Origin: Malonomonas rubra DSM 5091
GTDB lineage: Bacteria; Desulfobacterota; Desulfuromonadia; Desulfuromonadales; Geopsychrobacteraceae
DNA length: 64,000 bases
Assembly: GCF_900142125.1 (NCBI RefSeq)
Contig: NZ_FQZT01000001.1
Span: 310,001 to 374,000, forward strand
Direction of reading: 5' to 3'
Part shown: positions 27,646 through 38,079 of the stretch, in pieces
Numbering within the stretch: the first letter of the stretch is position 1
Layout of the letters: each line of letters opens with the position of its first letter
Position numbers and translations under genes: made by a program
Notes under the pieces: generated by a model
The model's database searches: none
Seen by the model: the letters and a program-made list of their open reading frames with translations, nothing else
Told to the model about the DNA's origin: nothing

Positions 27646-28314
27646 ATGAATTATACCCTGTGCAACGAAACTGTGGTGGTCATCGACTTCGAAACCAGTG
27701 GCATGTCGCCAGAACAAGGCGATCGTGTTATCGAAATCGGCGCGGTGTTAATCCGTCACGGAAAAGTTGCCGACAGTTTCCAGACCTTGGTGAATCCTGG
27801 TTTCCTGGTTAGCCGTGAAATTGAGATGGTCACCGGCATCAACAACCGTATGCTCAATGAAGCACCGAGCGCAGCAGCGGTCATGGGTGATCTGGCCCAT
27901 TTTATTGGCACTCATCCTCTGGTCGCGCACAACGCCTCCTTCGATCAGAAGTTTCTCGAAAGCGAATTTGCCCTGACCGGCAAAAAGCGACCGTTCAACT
28001 TCGGGTGTACATTGAAAATTGCCAGGAGAATTTATCCCGATCTGCCGAATTACAAACTGGAAACGCTGGTGAAGTTGAAGGGGTTGGCAGGAAATGGTCA
28101 GTTTCACCGCGCCCTGGCCGATGCAGAAATGACCGCGGCACTCTGGTTGAGAATCATCTCTGACCTGGGCCAGCGATACGGTTTCACCGATATTCCCTTC
28201 GAGACCTTAAACAAACTCGGCAAAACGCCCTATCCCCAGGTTGATCAGTTTCTACAGAAAACTGCTGAGGAGTTGAAAAGCGCACCACCAGACACGACCG
28301 GTTCGTTGTTTTGA
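27646..28314 (+). CDS. DnaQ-like (DEDDh) 3'-5' exonuclease
   Basis: 222-residue DEDDh exonuclease similar to the epsilon subunit and the PolC exonuclease domain. Catalytic residues appear in ExoI VVIDFETSG (D, E), ExoII AHNASFDQKFL (D) and ExoIII HRALADAEMT (H, D). The stop lies 16 bases before the next selenoprotein gene. A single-domain form like this may proofread for DNA polymerase III or act in repair; the substrate is not decided. ATG at 27646 has AAAGG eight bases upstream; a TTG one codon earlier is a poorer choice. Confidence 0.92.
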   Translation: MNYTLCNETVVVIDFETSGMSPEQGDRVIEIGAVLIRHGKVADSFQTLVNPGFLVSREIEMVTGINNRMLNEAPSAAAVMGDLAHFIGTHPLVAHNASFDQKFLESEFALTGKKRPFNFGCTLKIARRIYPDLPNYKLETLVKLKGLAGNGQFHRALADAEMTAALWLRIISDLGQRYGFTDIPFETLNKLGKTPYPQVDQFLQKTAEELKSAPPDTTGSLF

Positions 28315-28330
28315 ACCCTAAGGATACAAC

Positions 28331-28540
28331 ATGAAATATCTCGTCAAGTTCAGCCTGCTGATCGGTATTGGCTCTGCAGTCGGAGGGGTGATCGGATATC
28401 TCGCCCAGTGCATGGGGCCGACATGAGTGCTCCTCTCGACTCCCTGGTCAGGGATCATTTTTGGTGGCAGCATCGGTTTAATTCTGGCTCTTATCCCTTC
28501 CGAGATAAAGAATGGTAGCGACTCCAGCAAAGACAGTTAA
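28331..28540 (+). CDS. Tiny selenocysteine-containing membrane protein (DUF6132-like)
   Basis: 69-residue protein; ATG at 28331 after AAGGA. Two hydrophobic helices (residues 4-25 and 38-56) flank C27-M-G-P-T-U32, where U32 is an in-frame TGA at 28424-28426; the frame then continues to TAA 28538. The family I recognise (DUF6132) has C-x4-C followed by P-x-T/S-x-NPW; here C-x4-U is followed by LLSTPWSGIIFGG, keeping the spacing. A hairpin UCCCU-GGUC-AGGGA begins 14 bases after the UGA with a GGUC loop, the apical sequence of the E. coli fdhF SECIS. Role unknown, probably membrane redox or thiol chemistry. Without recoding it would be a 31-residue fragment. Confidence 0.88.
28424..28456 (+). 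promoter_or_regulatory. SECIS element of the DUF6132-like selenoprotein
   Basis: UGA at 28424-28426, then a 5-bp stem TCCCT (28441-28445)/AGGGA (28450-28454) closed by loop GGTC, extended by G-C and A-T pairs across one bulged C (28438-28456). Loop sequence and the distance to UGA fit bacterial SelB-dependent elements. Confidence 0.75.
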
Positions 28541-28597
28541 GGCTTCACTCAGTTGCTTTTACGGGAATGCTAGTTCTGTATTTACGTTCAAAAAAAC

Positions 28598-28615
28598 CGC
28601 CGGCAATCGTCGGCG
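28598..28615. terminator. Bidirectional terminator between selenoprotein and galE
   Basis: 7-bp stem (one G-U) CGCCGGC-AATC-GTCGGCG with A6 on the left and T6 on the right; ends the plus-strand selenoprotein gene and galE on the minus strand. Confidence 0.85.
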
Positions 28616-28625
28616 CTTTTTTAAA

Positions 28626-29642
28626 TTAATCCTCAAACCCATTCGGATTCTGTGATTGCCAACGCCAGGCATCAACACACATTTCATCGACACCGAACTC
28701 GGCCTGCCAGCCGAGCAGTTTATTGGCCAACGCGGGATCCGCGTAACATTCGGCAATATCCCCAGCCCGGCGGGGGGCAATTTTGTATGGCACCTGTTTG
28801 CCGCTTGCCTTTTCGAACGCCTGCACCATTTCCAGCACACTGATACCATGACCGGTTCCGAGGTTAACCGTCAGGTTCTGTTGTTCACGTAGCAGGTAAT
28901 CGACTGCTGCGACATGAGCACGGGCCAGATCGACCACGTGGATGTAATCGCGCACGCCTGTGCCGTCCGGGGTCGGGTAATCGTTGCCGAACACCTGTAA
29001 CTGTTCGCGTCGCCCAACAGCCACCTGGCTGACAAAAGGCATCAGGTTATTGGGGATGTCGTTAGGATCTTCACCGATCAGTCCGCTAGCATGTGCCCCA
29101 ACCGGATTGAAGTAGCGCAGAATTGCTGCCTTAAAGTCACTGTGTGAAGCACAGACATCGTTGATCAGTTGCTCCATCACCAGCTTGGTACGTCCGTAGG
29201 GGTTGGTCACCCGCAGGGCGGCATCTTCTGTAATTGGGCATTTGTCCGGGTCGCCGTAGACGGTCGCCGAGGAGCTGAACACCAGATTATTACAATCAGC
29301 TTCACGCATCATTTGCAGTAGAGAAATTGTGCCGGAAATGTTGTTATCAAAATATTCCAGCGGCTTTTCACATGACTCACCGACTGCTTTCAACGCGGCA
29401 AAATGAATAACAGCATCGAGACGGTAGGTCGCAAACAGCTGACTCATAAAATCGGCATCACGGATATCGCCCCGCTCACAGCCAATCGGTTGACCCGTGA
29501 TCTCTTCCAGCCGATCGAGAACGACCGGCGAACTGTTGCAGAAGTTATCGGCAATCACCACCTGATAACCAGATGAAATTAATTCGATTGCCGTATGCGA
29601 CCCGATGTAACCGGCACCGCCGGTGAGAAGTACAGTCTTCAT
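28626..29642 (-). CDS. galE: UDP-glucose 4-epimerase
   Basis: Interconverts UDP-glucose and UDP-galactose for envelope polysaccharides. 338 residues, same length as E. coli GalE, with Rossmann-type NAD motif [16 protein letters not shown] at the N-terminus, catalytic SSSATVYG and YGRTK (Tyr, Lys). The start MKTVLLTGG at 29642, with AAGGGGG just upstream, is preferred to a longer frame that begins 39 bases earlier and overlaps the previous gene. Lies downstream of the purine permease, perhaps on the same transcript. Confidence 0.95.
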   Translation of the reverse strand: MKTVLLTGGAGYIGSHTAIELISSGYQVVIADNFCNSSPVVLDRLEEITGQPIGCERGDIRDADFMSQLFATYRLDAVIHFAALKAVGESCEKPLEYFDNNISGTISLLQMMREADCNNLVFSSSATVYGDPDKCPITEDAALRVTNPYGRTKLVMEQLINDVCASHSDFKAAILRYFNPVGAHASGLIGEDPNDIPNNLMPFVSQVAVGRREQLQVFGNDYPTPDGTGVRDYIHVVDLARAHVAAVDYLLREQQNLTVNLGTGHGISVLEMVQAFEKASGKQVPYKIAPRRAGDIAECYADPALANKLLGWQAEFGVDEMCVDAWRWQSQNPNGFED

Positions 29643-29670
29643 GCCAGCCCCCTTCAAAACAATGTCAGCC

Positions 29671-30969
29671 CTAACCCGCACCTAGATAGACGAAACGGAT
29701 GATAAAAATCAGCGCCAGAATCCAGACTGAAATCGAAACTTCCTGCGCGCGACCAGCCAGCAGTTTCACCAGCGGGTAAAAAATGAAGCCCAGCGCGATA
29801 CCTGTCGCTATGCTGAAAGAAAACGGCATCGATACCATGACGATGAATGCCGGAACAGCTTCGGTCATGTCATCCCAATCAATTTGAATCACCGATTTCA
29901 GCATCATCACGCCGACCACAATCAGCGCTGGAGCAGTAGCGAATGCGGGAATCGAACCGGCCAACGGAGAGAGGAACATCGCCAGCAAGAAGAAAACTCC
30001 GGTCGTCACAGCGGTCAAACCGGTGCGGCCACCTTCGCCGATGCCGGACGCACTTTCAATGTAAGTAGTGACTGTAGAAGTCCCGAGGCAGCTGCCCGCC
30101 ATTGTGCCAACGGCATCGACGGTCAGCGCCCTGTTAACGCGCGGGAACTCACCATCTTTCTTGATGAACCCCCCTTGCTCGGCAATACCAACAAGGGTGC
30201 CAGTGGTGTCAAACAGATCGACAAAAAGAAAGGCGAAAACAATACCGAAGAAACCGATGTCGAGAGCGGCGGCAATATCCAGCTTGAAAAAAACCGGTTC
30301 AAGTGATGGAGGCATGCCGAAAACCCCTTTGAACTCTGCAGCACCGGCGACCAGTCCGAGCACCCAGGTCAACAGAATGCCGATCAGAATCGCCCCTTTG
30401 ATTTTACGTGCCATCAAACCACCGATGATAATCACACCGACAATCGCCAGCAGAGGGCCCCACTCCGTCACTTTACCCAGCCCGACAAGAGTCGCCGGGT
30501 TATCAACAACCAGGCCAGCTTCCTTGAACCCGATCAGAGCGATAAACAGGCCGATACCGCCGGCAGTTGCCAGCTTCATCGAATTTGGAATGGCATTGAC
30601 GATCCACTGGCGGATACGTGCCACTGTCAGCACGATGAAAAGCACACCGGAAATAAACACCGCACCGAGTGCCGTCTGCCATTCGTAGCCCATCTGCATA
30701 ACGACAGTGAAAGTAAAGTAGGCGTTCAGTCCCATCCCCGGGGCCAGGGCAAACGGGTAATTAGCAAACAGTCCCATAAAGATACTGGCAAAACCGGCTG
30801 CCAGAACCGTCGCCATCATCACTGCGCCGAAATCCATCCCGGTTTTCGACAAGATCGCCGGGTTGACGAAGATAATATAAGCCATCGTCATGAAAGTCGT
30901 GATTCCAGCAATCACTTCGGTTTTGACATCGGTACCGTTTTCCTGCAGCTTGAAAAGTTTTTCGAACAT
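29671..30969 (-). CDS. NCS2-family purine permease (AzgA/GhxP-like)
   Basis: 432-residue inner-membrane transporter of the AzgA-type (guanine/hypoxanthine or adenine) NCS2 group, importing purine bases with protons. N-terminal VKTEVIAGITTFMTMAYIIFVNP and the central GESASGIGEGGRTGLTAV-like motif (YIESASGIGEGGRTGLTAV) are hallmarks; about 12-14 helices. It follows an intergenic leader with two hairpins. Exact purine specificity is not resolvable; the window also contains guaA, guaB and guaC. Confidence 0.94.
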   Translation of the reverse strand: MFEKLFKLQENGTDVKTEVIAGITTFMTMAYIIFVNPAILSKTGMDFGAVMMATVLAAGFASIFMGLFANYPFALAPGMGLNAYFTFTVVMQMGYEWQTALGAVFISGVLFIVLTVARIRQWIVNAIPNSMKLATAGGIGLFIALIGFKEAGLVVDNPATLVGLGKVTEWGPLLAIVGVIIIGGLMARKIKGAILIGILLTWVLGLVAGAAEFKGVFGMPPSLEPVFFKLDIAAALDIGFFGIVFAFLFVDLFDTTGTLVGIAEQGGFIKKDGEFPRVNRALTVDAVGTMAGSCLGTSTVTTYIESASGIGEGGRTGLTAVTTGVFFLLAMFLSPLAGSIPAFATAPALIVVGVMMLKSVIQIDWDDMTEAVPAFIVMVSMPFSFSIATGIALGFIFYPLVKLLAGRAQEVSISVWILALIFIIRFVYLGAG

Positions 30970-30999
30970 AAACTCGCCTTGAAAAAAATGAATAACACT

Positions 31000-31041
31000 C
31001 GGAGTCTCGACTCCGAAAAAAGGATAAAAATGCCTTATCCT
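31000..31041 (-). promoter_or_regulatory. Hairpin leader of the purine permease
   Basis: On the minus strand a 7-bp hairpin (AGGATAA/TTATCCT, 31021-31041) is followed by T6, then by a perfect 7-bp hairpin (CGGAGTC/GACTCCG, 31000-31015) about 30 bases before the permease start. Arrangement resembles an attenuator, but no known purine riboswitch core is recognised. Confidence 0.4.
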
Positions 31042-31115
31042 GTAGCAAAAATCAAATCAATATACCCACAGATTCAGGTCCATTGAAACCGGCACCGGCG
31101 GATAGCGAAGCGTCC

Positions 31116-31805
31116 TCAACAACCCGGGGCGCCGACTAAGCACCCATCTTCCAGGCATAGTCGCAGAGGGAACTGCTCAAACACCCGGGGGTCATGACTC
31201 GACACCAACACCACCATGCCCTGCTGATTCGCCAGTTTTTGAATTTTTTGTATGACCCTCGTTGCAGCGCCTGCATCAAGGTTCGCCGTCGGTTCATCAG
31301 CCAACAGTATTCCGGGACAATGGATAACTGCCCGTGCAACTGCTCCGCGCTGCTTTTCTCCACCGGAAAGCAAAGGAGGATAAGCTTTAGCACGGTCCTG
31401 CAAACCGAACTCTGTCAATAGCTCAGCGACCCGCTGCTGTCTCTCTACTTTCGGAACACTCAACAAAACCAGTGGCAACGCGATATTTTCTTCCAAAGTC
31501 AATTCGGGCACCAGGGCATCATCCTGAAAAACGAACCCGACCCGGCGACGACGAAATTCAGCGGCCTGCGCTTCAGAAAAAGCTGAGCTGCATTCACCAT
31601 CAATAAACACTCGACCGGAACTTGGTCGATCGAGAGCCCCAACCACATTCAACAATGTGGTTTTTCCCGACCCACTCGGTCCAATCAAAGCAGCCTGCTC
31701 ACCAGCAGCCAAAGAAAAACTGACTTCGCTCAACGCTTGAACCGCAGCATGACCAGTACCAAAACAGCGGGAAACCCGCTCAAGAGATAGAAATGAGCTG
31801 CTCAT
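31116..31805 (-). CDS. MacB/LolD-type ABC transporter ATP-binding protein
   Basis: Cytoplasmic ATPase of a MacB-like transporter, 229 residues from ATG 31805, which overlaps the permease stop by four bases. Walker A GPSGSGKTTLL, Q loop, LSGGEKQRG signature (LLSGGEKQRG), Walker B ILLADEPTANLDAGA and the H-loop SSHDPRV are present. A longer frame reaches 31874 but lies within the permease. With the permease it would form a lipid- or lipoprotein-handling mechanotransmission transporter rather than a classical importer. Last gene of the four-gene operon starting at 34676. Confidence 0.93.
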   Translation of the reverse strand: MSSSFLSLERVSRCFGTGHAAVQALSEVSFSLAAGEQAALIGPSGSGKTTLLNVVGALDRPSSGRVFIDGECSSAFSEAQAAEFRRRRVGFVFQDDALVPELTLEENIALPLVLLSVPKVERQQRVAELLTEFGLQDRAKAYPPLLSGGEKQRGAVARAVIHCPGILLADEPTANLDAGAATRVIQKIQKLANQQGMVVLVSSHDPRVFEQFPLRLCLEDGCLVGAPGC

Positions 31806-32989
31806 AAATCTCTCATTCCCCCACTCACTGTGCGCCGTGCAGCAACCAAAGCCGGCCAAAAAGCAGCAAGGCAACCGGCCAACAGCGCCAAGCCCTGTGG
31901 CAGCAATACCATGACCGGTTCCAAGCGCGGATAAATGACGGGATTTATACTGAAATGTGGGTTGAAGGACGTGTAACGGCTCAGGTCGAGACCGACCTCG
32001 CCCCAGGCAAGACTGACGATAATGCCCATCAGAGTTCCGAGCAAACCAGCCCCAAGGCAGAGAACCAGCGCCTCACCGATGACAGTCACAACCAGCTCTC
32101 TCGGGCGCACCCCAATCGCTTTGAGAATAGCGAAGTAGCGATAACGGTCCATAACTGAGATCAGCAGGGAATTGGCAACTCCAAAGGCAAGGATAGCGAT
32201 AACCAGCAGAATCATCACCTGCATGGAAAATTCGTTCAACTTGACCAACTGTTCCACTTCGGGCAATTTCTCCGGCCAGATAAAAACTTGCGCCGAAGAG
32301 CCACCGGCCAGCTGCAATTCGTTACGGAGAGAGCTGAGGTCACTTCCGGGGTCTGCAAATAACGCGCTCTCGACGCTGATCGCCGGTTCAGCGGTAAACA
32401 GCTCCGCAACAGCCAATGATAAATAGCCGAGTGTTTGGTCCAGAGCTTGTACTCCGGTGTGGAAAGTACCCAGCAGCGGCAATCGATAGTCGCCTTGAGG
32501 TGTTTCGAGCTGCACAATGTCACCAATTTCCAACGCCAAATCAGTTGCAACCTGATCACCGATCACCAGTCCCGGCTGATCCTTCAGCCAACTTCCGGCC
32601 TTAATGTTTTTCGGGATTGGCGACTGTCGAAATTCAGCTGCCGGATCAACCAGTTGCACTTTAAGAGCCCGTAGTTGATTGCCCTGCTTCAATACGCCAC
32701 TGAGGGAACATCGCGGCAACATTGTCACCCTCTCCTGCTGGCTGACAACTGTTTGCCAATGTTCAGTCTCTGCAAGTGCGTCAGGCATAGCGACTGGAGA
32801 AGATTCAATCAGCAGGTGACCACTTCGCAACGCGACAGCATTTCTCACCATGGTATCGTTCACGCCGACCATGATCGCCCCAAGCACAATCAGCATGGCA
32901 ATGCCAAAACCAACAGCAGCAAAGGTAATCATCGTCCGCCGCCGTCTGCGCAGCACCGAACGAAAAGCAAACCGCAGCCAGAAGCTCAT
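31802..32989 (-). CDS. MacB/FtsX-type ABC transporter permease
   Basis: 395-residue permease: N-terminal helix (about 20-42), large periplasmic MacB core domain (about 50-250), and three C-terminal helices (about 265-290, 320-345, 360-380), the FtsX topology used by LolCE and MacB. Likely transports or extracts a lipid-like substrate. Overlaps its ATPase partner by four bases and the upstream isoprenoid-synthase-like gene by four. Substrate unknown; the upstream enzymes suggest an isoprenoid-derived molecule, which is inference. Confidence 0.9.
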   Translation of the reverse strand: MSFWLRFAFRSVLRRRRRTMITFAAVGFGIAMLIVLGAIMVGVNDTMVRNAVALRSGHLLIESSPVAMPDALAETEHWQTVVSQQERVTMLPRCSLSGVLKQGNQLRALKVQLVDPAAEFRQSPIPKNIKAGSWLKDQPGLVIGDQVATDLALEIGDIVQLETPQGDYRLPLLGTFHTGVQALDQTLGYLSLAVAELFTAEPAISVESALFADPGSDLSSLRNELQLAGGSSAQVFIWPEKLPEVEQLVKLNEFSMQVMILLVIAILAFGVANSLLISVMDRYRYFAILKAIGVRPRELVVTVIGEALVLCLGAGLLGTLMGIIVSLAWGEVGLDLSRYTSFNPHFSINPVIYPRLEPVMVLLPQGLALLAGCLAAFWPALVAARRTVSGGMRDL

Positions 32990-34014
32990 GAGAAGCTCCG
33001 CAGCGCCAGCTCATTTCGTTCTGCCATAATCGCCCCCTGCACCAGGATTCCGAGAGCAGCGGCCTGCACATCGCCAAAAGCGGGCATCAACCGGCTGAAA
33101 TCGTGCTGAGCACGCTGAAAATAATCTACCGCCAACTCCCAACAGCGTTTTTTAGCAGCTGGAAGCTGATTCGCCAATAGTCGCGCATCTTCAAGCGACC
33201 CACGTTTCTCAACAAATGCAGAAATGCTATCTCGCTCGGCCTCGCTCGCTCCGTAATGGGCCACGGATACGACAAGGTTATGTTTATTGAAATACAGGTC
33301 GTCGGCAATATCTTTCAAATCATCAAGAATTTGACAGCCGATTCCGAAGGTTGATAATGCCTTGGCTACCTGCTCTGCCCGCTGAGAATCCACATCCCGC
33401 ATTTTTGCCGCCAACCGGACCGGCGCTTCGAACAAAAGGCCGGTTTTACGGTAGTGAATTTCTTTGAGCATCTGCTCAACGGAAAGCATAACTCTTTCAC
33501 CGCGTCTCTCTTCTTCATGCTCTTCAATGCCACTGGGAATCAACACAGCCAGTACCGCCGACAACAGGCATTTGGCCGCCTGCGCATCGAAACGGCCGGA
33601 AGCAACTTCATCTGCAGCCAGCATTGCCAGCACCGCATCACCGGTCATGATAGTCAACACTGAACGAAAACGGATCCCTTCTCCTGCCATAGAGAAAGGG
33701 ATGACGCTTTTATATTCGTCATCAAGCAGGTTGTCGCAACCGGTCACCTGCACCCGTAGACATTGATTGACCATGGCATAAAATGGCATTTTTTCGCTGG
33801 CGACACCAGAAGCCTCCAGCGCCAGAAGAAACAGCGTAGAAAACAGGTTGCGCTCCATCGAAAAGTACTCTTCCGGCAACGGCTCGATGGCGCAGCTCAT
33901 ATCAAGCAATTCGCTGCAGCTTTGATAAAAATGGCCGACTGTTTTCTGTTGCAGTTGATAAGCCCGCTGCCAGGGTTCGCAGTGCCGTAGAACTGATAGA
34001 GCGTTTTCCTTCAT
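32986..34014 (-). CDS. Isoprenoid-synthase-like enzyme (class I, trans-prenyltransferase fold)
   Basis: 342-residue helical protein resembling class 1 isoprenoid biosynthesis enzymes. Two Asp-rich motifs that bind Mg-diphosphate are visible: the first DNLLDDE at D94-D99 (a DxxxDD variant of the FARM motif) and the canonical second motif DDLKD at 231-235 (GIGCQILDDLKDIADDL), with a KTGLLF segment between. It is divergent from ordinary farnesyl or octaprenyl synthases, so it may be a terpene or long-chain prenyl synthase. Four-base overlaps with the methyltransferase and the permease bind it to a tight operon. Product unknown. Confidence 0.78.
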   Translation of the reverse strand: MKENALSVLRHCEPWQRAYQLQQKTVGHFYQSCSELLDMSCAIEPLPEEYFSMERNLFSTLFLLALEASGVASEKMPFYAMVNQCLRVQVTGCDNLLDDEYKSVIPFSMAGEGIRFRSVLTIMTGDAVLAMLAADEVASGRFDAQAAKCLLSAVLAVLIPSGIEEHEEERRGERVMLSVEQMLKEIHYRKTGLLFEAPVRLAAKMRDVDSQRAEQVAKALSTFGIGCQILDDLKDIADDLYFNKHNLVVSVAHYGASEAERDSISAFVEKRGSLEDARLLANQLPAAKKRCWELAVDYFQRAQHDFSRLMPAFGDVQAAALGILVQGAIMAERNELALRSFS

Positions 34015-34676
34015 AGATCCCTCTTCGCCAGCAGAACCTTGATATAACCAGAAAAACGTCCAATCTCATTGGGTTTAGAGAAACCACCTTGGTCAATAAG
34101 TTCATGCAATAGACCATCCATGTTTTCCTTGATTTCCGGTTGGCGCAGGAGCTTCCAGGCTACCCACGACATCGCCCAGCCAAGCCAGGTATAAGGACGA
34201 TCCATATCGGCAATCAGCAGGCTTCCTCCAGGTTTGAGGACACGATGAATTTCTCGCAAAGACTGTAGTTTCAGTTCTCGGTCAACATGGTGAAAAAAAA
34301 GGGCCGAAGTTACAAGATCAAATTGTCCATCGGCAAATGGCAGTTCTTCCGCCAGAGCTTGTTGAAAGCGGCAATTCCCCCGTTTCCGCTTGTTTATCGC
34401 CTGCCGAATCATCGGTCCTGATGCATCAATCCCGACGACATCTACCTGAGCATGACGTTCAGCAATCTGCACGGTCAATAAACCGGTTCCACAACCGACA
34501 TCGAGGGCACTGCTGCCAGGAGCAACCTCTACCTGCTCGGCAAGCCAGCGATTCAGGCGAGCTTCCTGCCCCAGCGTAACAAACGGTTGCACATGATCAT
34601 AAACTGAGGCGGCCTTGACCAGTACCCGCCCTCGAGTAGGTAAAGAATCAAGAGTAGTTTTCCCATCATCCATCAA
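34011..34676 (-). CDS. SAM-dependent class I methyltransferase (UbiE/COQ5-like)
   Basis: 221-residue Rossmann-fold methyltransferase; SAM-binding motif I ALDVGCGTGLL (about 56-66), acidic motif II VVGIDASGPM and post-motif DLVTSALFFHHVDRE. Similar to the UbiE/Methyltransf_11 class acting on small molecules or isoprenoid rings. First gene of the four-gene operon with the isoprenoid-synthase-like enzyme and an ABC transporter, so it may methylate their product. Promoter region upstream (34677-34840) holds no clear consensus. Confidence 0.88.
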   Translation of the reverse strand: MMDDGKTTLDSLPTRGRVLVKAASVYDHVQPFVTLGQEARLNRWLAEQVEVAPGSSALDVGCGTGLLTVQIAERHAQVDVVGIDASGPMIRQAINKRKRGNCRFQQALAEELPFADGQFDLVTSALFFHHVDRELKLQSLREIHRVLKPGGSLLIADMDRPYTWLGWAMSWVAWKLLRQPEIKENMDGLLHELIDQGGFSKPNEIGRFSGYIKVLLAKRDL

Positions 34677-34845
34677 GATTCTCCAATTTATAAGCCAGCA
34701 AAAAACTAGTGAATAAACTTGATCATAGCATCAAAGAGTAGAAATACATTTAAAATGCTAACATCTATTTCACCTTGTTGAGCCTAGATCTTTCGGCCTT
34801 AGCAAAAAATATCGCTCTAGGCAATTTGCCTCTCTCAAAAACAAA

Positions 34846-34873
34846 AAAGCGGAGCCATTTCTGACTCCGCTTT
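34846..34873 (-). terminator. Terminator of guaA
   Basis: 9-bp stem AAAGCGGAG/CTCCGCTTT with a 10-base loop, then T6 on the minus strand (A-run 34843-34848). Ends the guaBA operon, 25 bases beyond the guaA stop. Confidence 0.8.
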
Positions 34874-34898
34874 CGGTTAGCATATTTAAGGCGACTCT

Positions 34899-36458
34899 TT
34901 ATTCCCACTCAATCGTCGCCGGTGGCTTGCTGGAAATATCGTAGGTCACCCGGTTGATGCCTTTGACCTCGTTGATGATCCTGTTGCTGATGCGAGCCAG
35001 GTCGGCGTAGGGCATCGGGTACCAGCCAGCAGTCATGAAATCCTTGGTTTCGACCGCGCGTAGCGCCACAACATATTCATAAGTCCGGCCATCGCCCATC
35101 ACGCCGACCGACTTGACCGGCAGGAAGACGGCAAAGGCCTGGCTGATCTTGTGATAGTGACCGCTTTCGTAAAGTTCTTCGATGTAGATGGCGTCGGCGC
35201 GGCGAAGGATTTCACAGTATTCTTCCTTAACCTCACCGAGGATACGCACGCCCAAGCCCGGCCCTGGAAACGGATGGCGCCAGACCATCTGGTGCGGCAG
35301 GCCTAGCTCTTCACCGACGGTGCGGACCTCGTCTTTAAACAGCTCACGCAACGGCTCAAGCAATTGCAGCTTCATGTAGTCAGGCAGGCCACCGACGTTG
35401 TGATGGCTCTTGATGTTGTGTGCCTTGCCGGTTTTGGCCCCGGCAGACTCGATGACATCGGGATAGATGGTTCCCTGGGCCAGCCACTTGGCGTCTTTGA
35501 GCTTGTTCGACTCTTCTTCGAAAATATCGACAAACAGGTTGCCGATGATTTTGCGCTTTTTCTCTGGATCGGTCTCACCGGCCAACGCATCGTAGAAACG
35601 CTGCTGGGCGTTGACCCGGGTGACCTTGACGCCCATGTTGCTGGCGAAAGTTGCCATCACCTGATCACCCTCATCCAAGCGCAGCAGACCGTTATCGACA
35701 AACACACAGTGCAGCTGATCGCCAATCGCTTTGTGAATCAGCGCGGCAGCAACCGAAGAATCAACGCCACCTGAAAGACCGAGGATCACCTGGTCGCTAC
35801 CGACCTGTTCTTTGATCCGGGCGACGGCATCTTCAATAATCTGGCCTGGGGTCCAACTGCCGCTGCAGCCACAGATTTTACGCACGAAGGTGTTGATCAG
35901 AGCATCGCCTCGCGGGGTGTGATTGACCTCGGGGTGAAACTGAACGCCGTAAAGGTTGCGGGCAACGTTCTGGATACCACAGACAGGCGCGTTCGCCGTT
36001 TTGGCGATCATCTCAAAACCTTCCGGCATCTTCTCAACATGATCACCGTGGCTCATCCAGACCGGACTTTTGCCATCGGCGAAGAAACCATCGAACAGTG
36101 GCCCCGGGGTACCGACTGACTGCAACTCGGCGTGACCGTACTCGCGCTTGCCGGCAGCGATAACTTCTCCACCAAAATGGCGACTCATCAGCTGCATGCC
36201 ATAGCAGATACCAAGCACCGGGATTCCTAGTTCAAACAACTCTTCTTCGATTGCCGGAGCACCTTCGTCGTAAACCGACTTCGGGCCGCCGGAGAGAATA
36301 ATCCCCTTGGCGCCAAAGGCTTTGATCTCTTCCAGACCCATGTCATACGGATGCAGTTCGCAGTAAACATGCGATTCACGCACCCGTCGTGCAATCAACT
36401 GGGTGTACTGGGAACCGAAGTCGAGGATCAGGATCTTTTCGCTATGGATATCGCTCAT
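34899..36458 (-). CDS. guaA: GMP synthase (glutamine-hydrolysing)
   Basis: Converts XMP to GMP with glutamine and ATP. 519 residues: N-terminal class I amidotransferase (GICYGMQL nucleophile Cys, HPEVNHT), ATP pyrophosphatase domain with PP-loop LSGGVDSSV, and the C-terminal dimerisation domain ([16 protein letters not shown]). Start at [15 protein letters not shown] (36458), four bases after the guaB stop; the longer frame runs into guaB and has no conservation. With guaB it forms the classic guaBA operon for IMP to GMP. Confidence 0.97.
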   Translation of the reverse strand: MSDIHSEKILILDFGSQYTQLIARRVRESHVYCELHPYDMGLEEIKAFGAKGIILSGGPKSVYDEGAPAIEEELFELGIPVLGICYGMQLMSRHFGGEVIAAGKREYGHAELQSVGTPGPLFDGFFADGKSPVWMSHGDHVEKMPEGFEMIAKTANAPVCGIQNVARNLYGVQFHPEVNHTPRGDALINTFVRKICGCSGSWTPGQIIEDAVARIKEQVGSDQVILGLSGGVDSSVAAALIHKAIGDQLHCVFVDNGLLRLDEGDQVMATFASNMGVKVTRVNAQQRFYDALAGETDPEKKRKIIGNLFVDIFEEESNKLKDAKWLAQGTIYPDVIESAGAKTGKAHNIKSHHNVGGLPDYMKLQLLEPLRELFKDEVRTVGEELGLPHQMVWRHPFPGPGLGVRILGEVKEEYCEILRRADAIYIEELYESGHYHKISQAFAVFLPVKSVGVMGDGRTYEYVVALRAVETKDFMTAGWYPMPYADLARISNRIINEVKGINRVTYDISSKPPATIEWE

Positions 36459-36462
36459 CGCC

Positions 36463-37938
<1,476 letters not shown>

Positions 37939-37972
37939 TCAGCTCCTTTTCGTGGGGGAAATTTAACCGCTG

Positions 37973-38001
37973 AAGCTAACGGAAAACATCTCACGAGTCA
38001 A
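37973..38001 (-). promoter_or_regulatory. guaBA promoter
   Basis: Minus strand TTGACT, 17-base spacer, TAGCTT, about 40 bases upstream of the guaB ATG. Good match at -35, fair at -10. Confidence 0.6.
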
Positions 38002-38004
38002 GTA

Positions 38005-38041
38005 TTTACGGCGCTTTTTCCAAAGAAAAAAGCGCCGTAAA
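38005..38041. terminator. Perfect 15-bp hairpin between prfB and guaB
   Basis: TTTACGGCGCTTTTT (38005-38019) pairs perfectly with 38027-38041 around a 7-base loop. It lies between the prfB stop and the guaB promoter. No T-run follows on the minus strand, so it is a terminator-like or insulating hairpin for prfB. Confidence 0.6.
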
Positions 38042-38079
38042 AATGGGACATTGTTCTATCGATATATATTCACGAAAAA

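Noticed and set aside
30970-31115. Known purine riboswitch before the permease
   Set aside because: No match to the conserved junction; only hairpins are visible.
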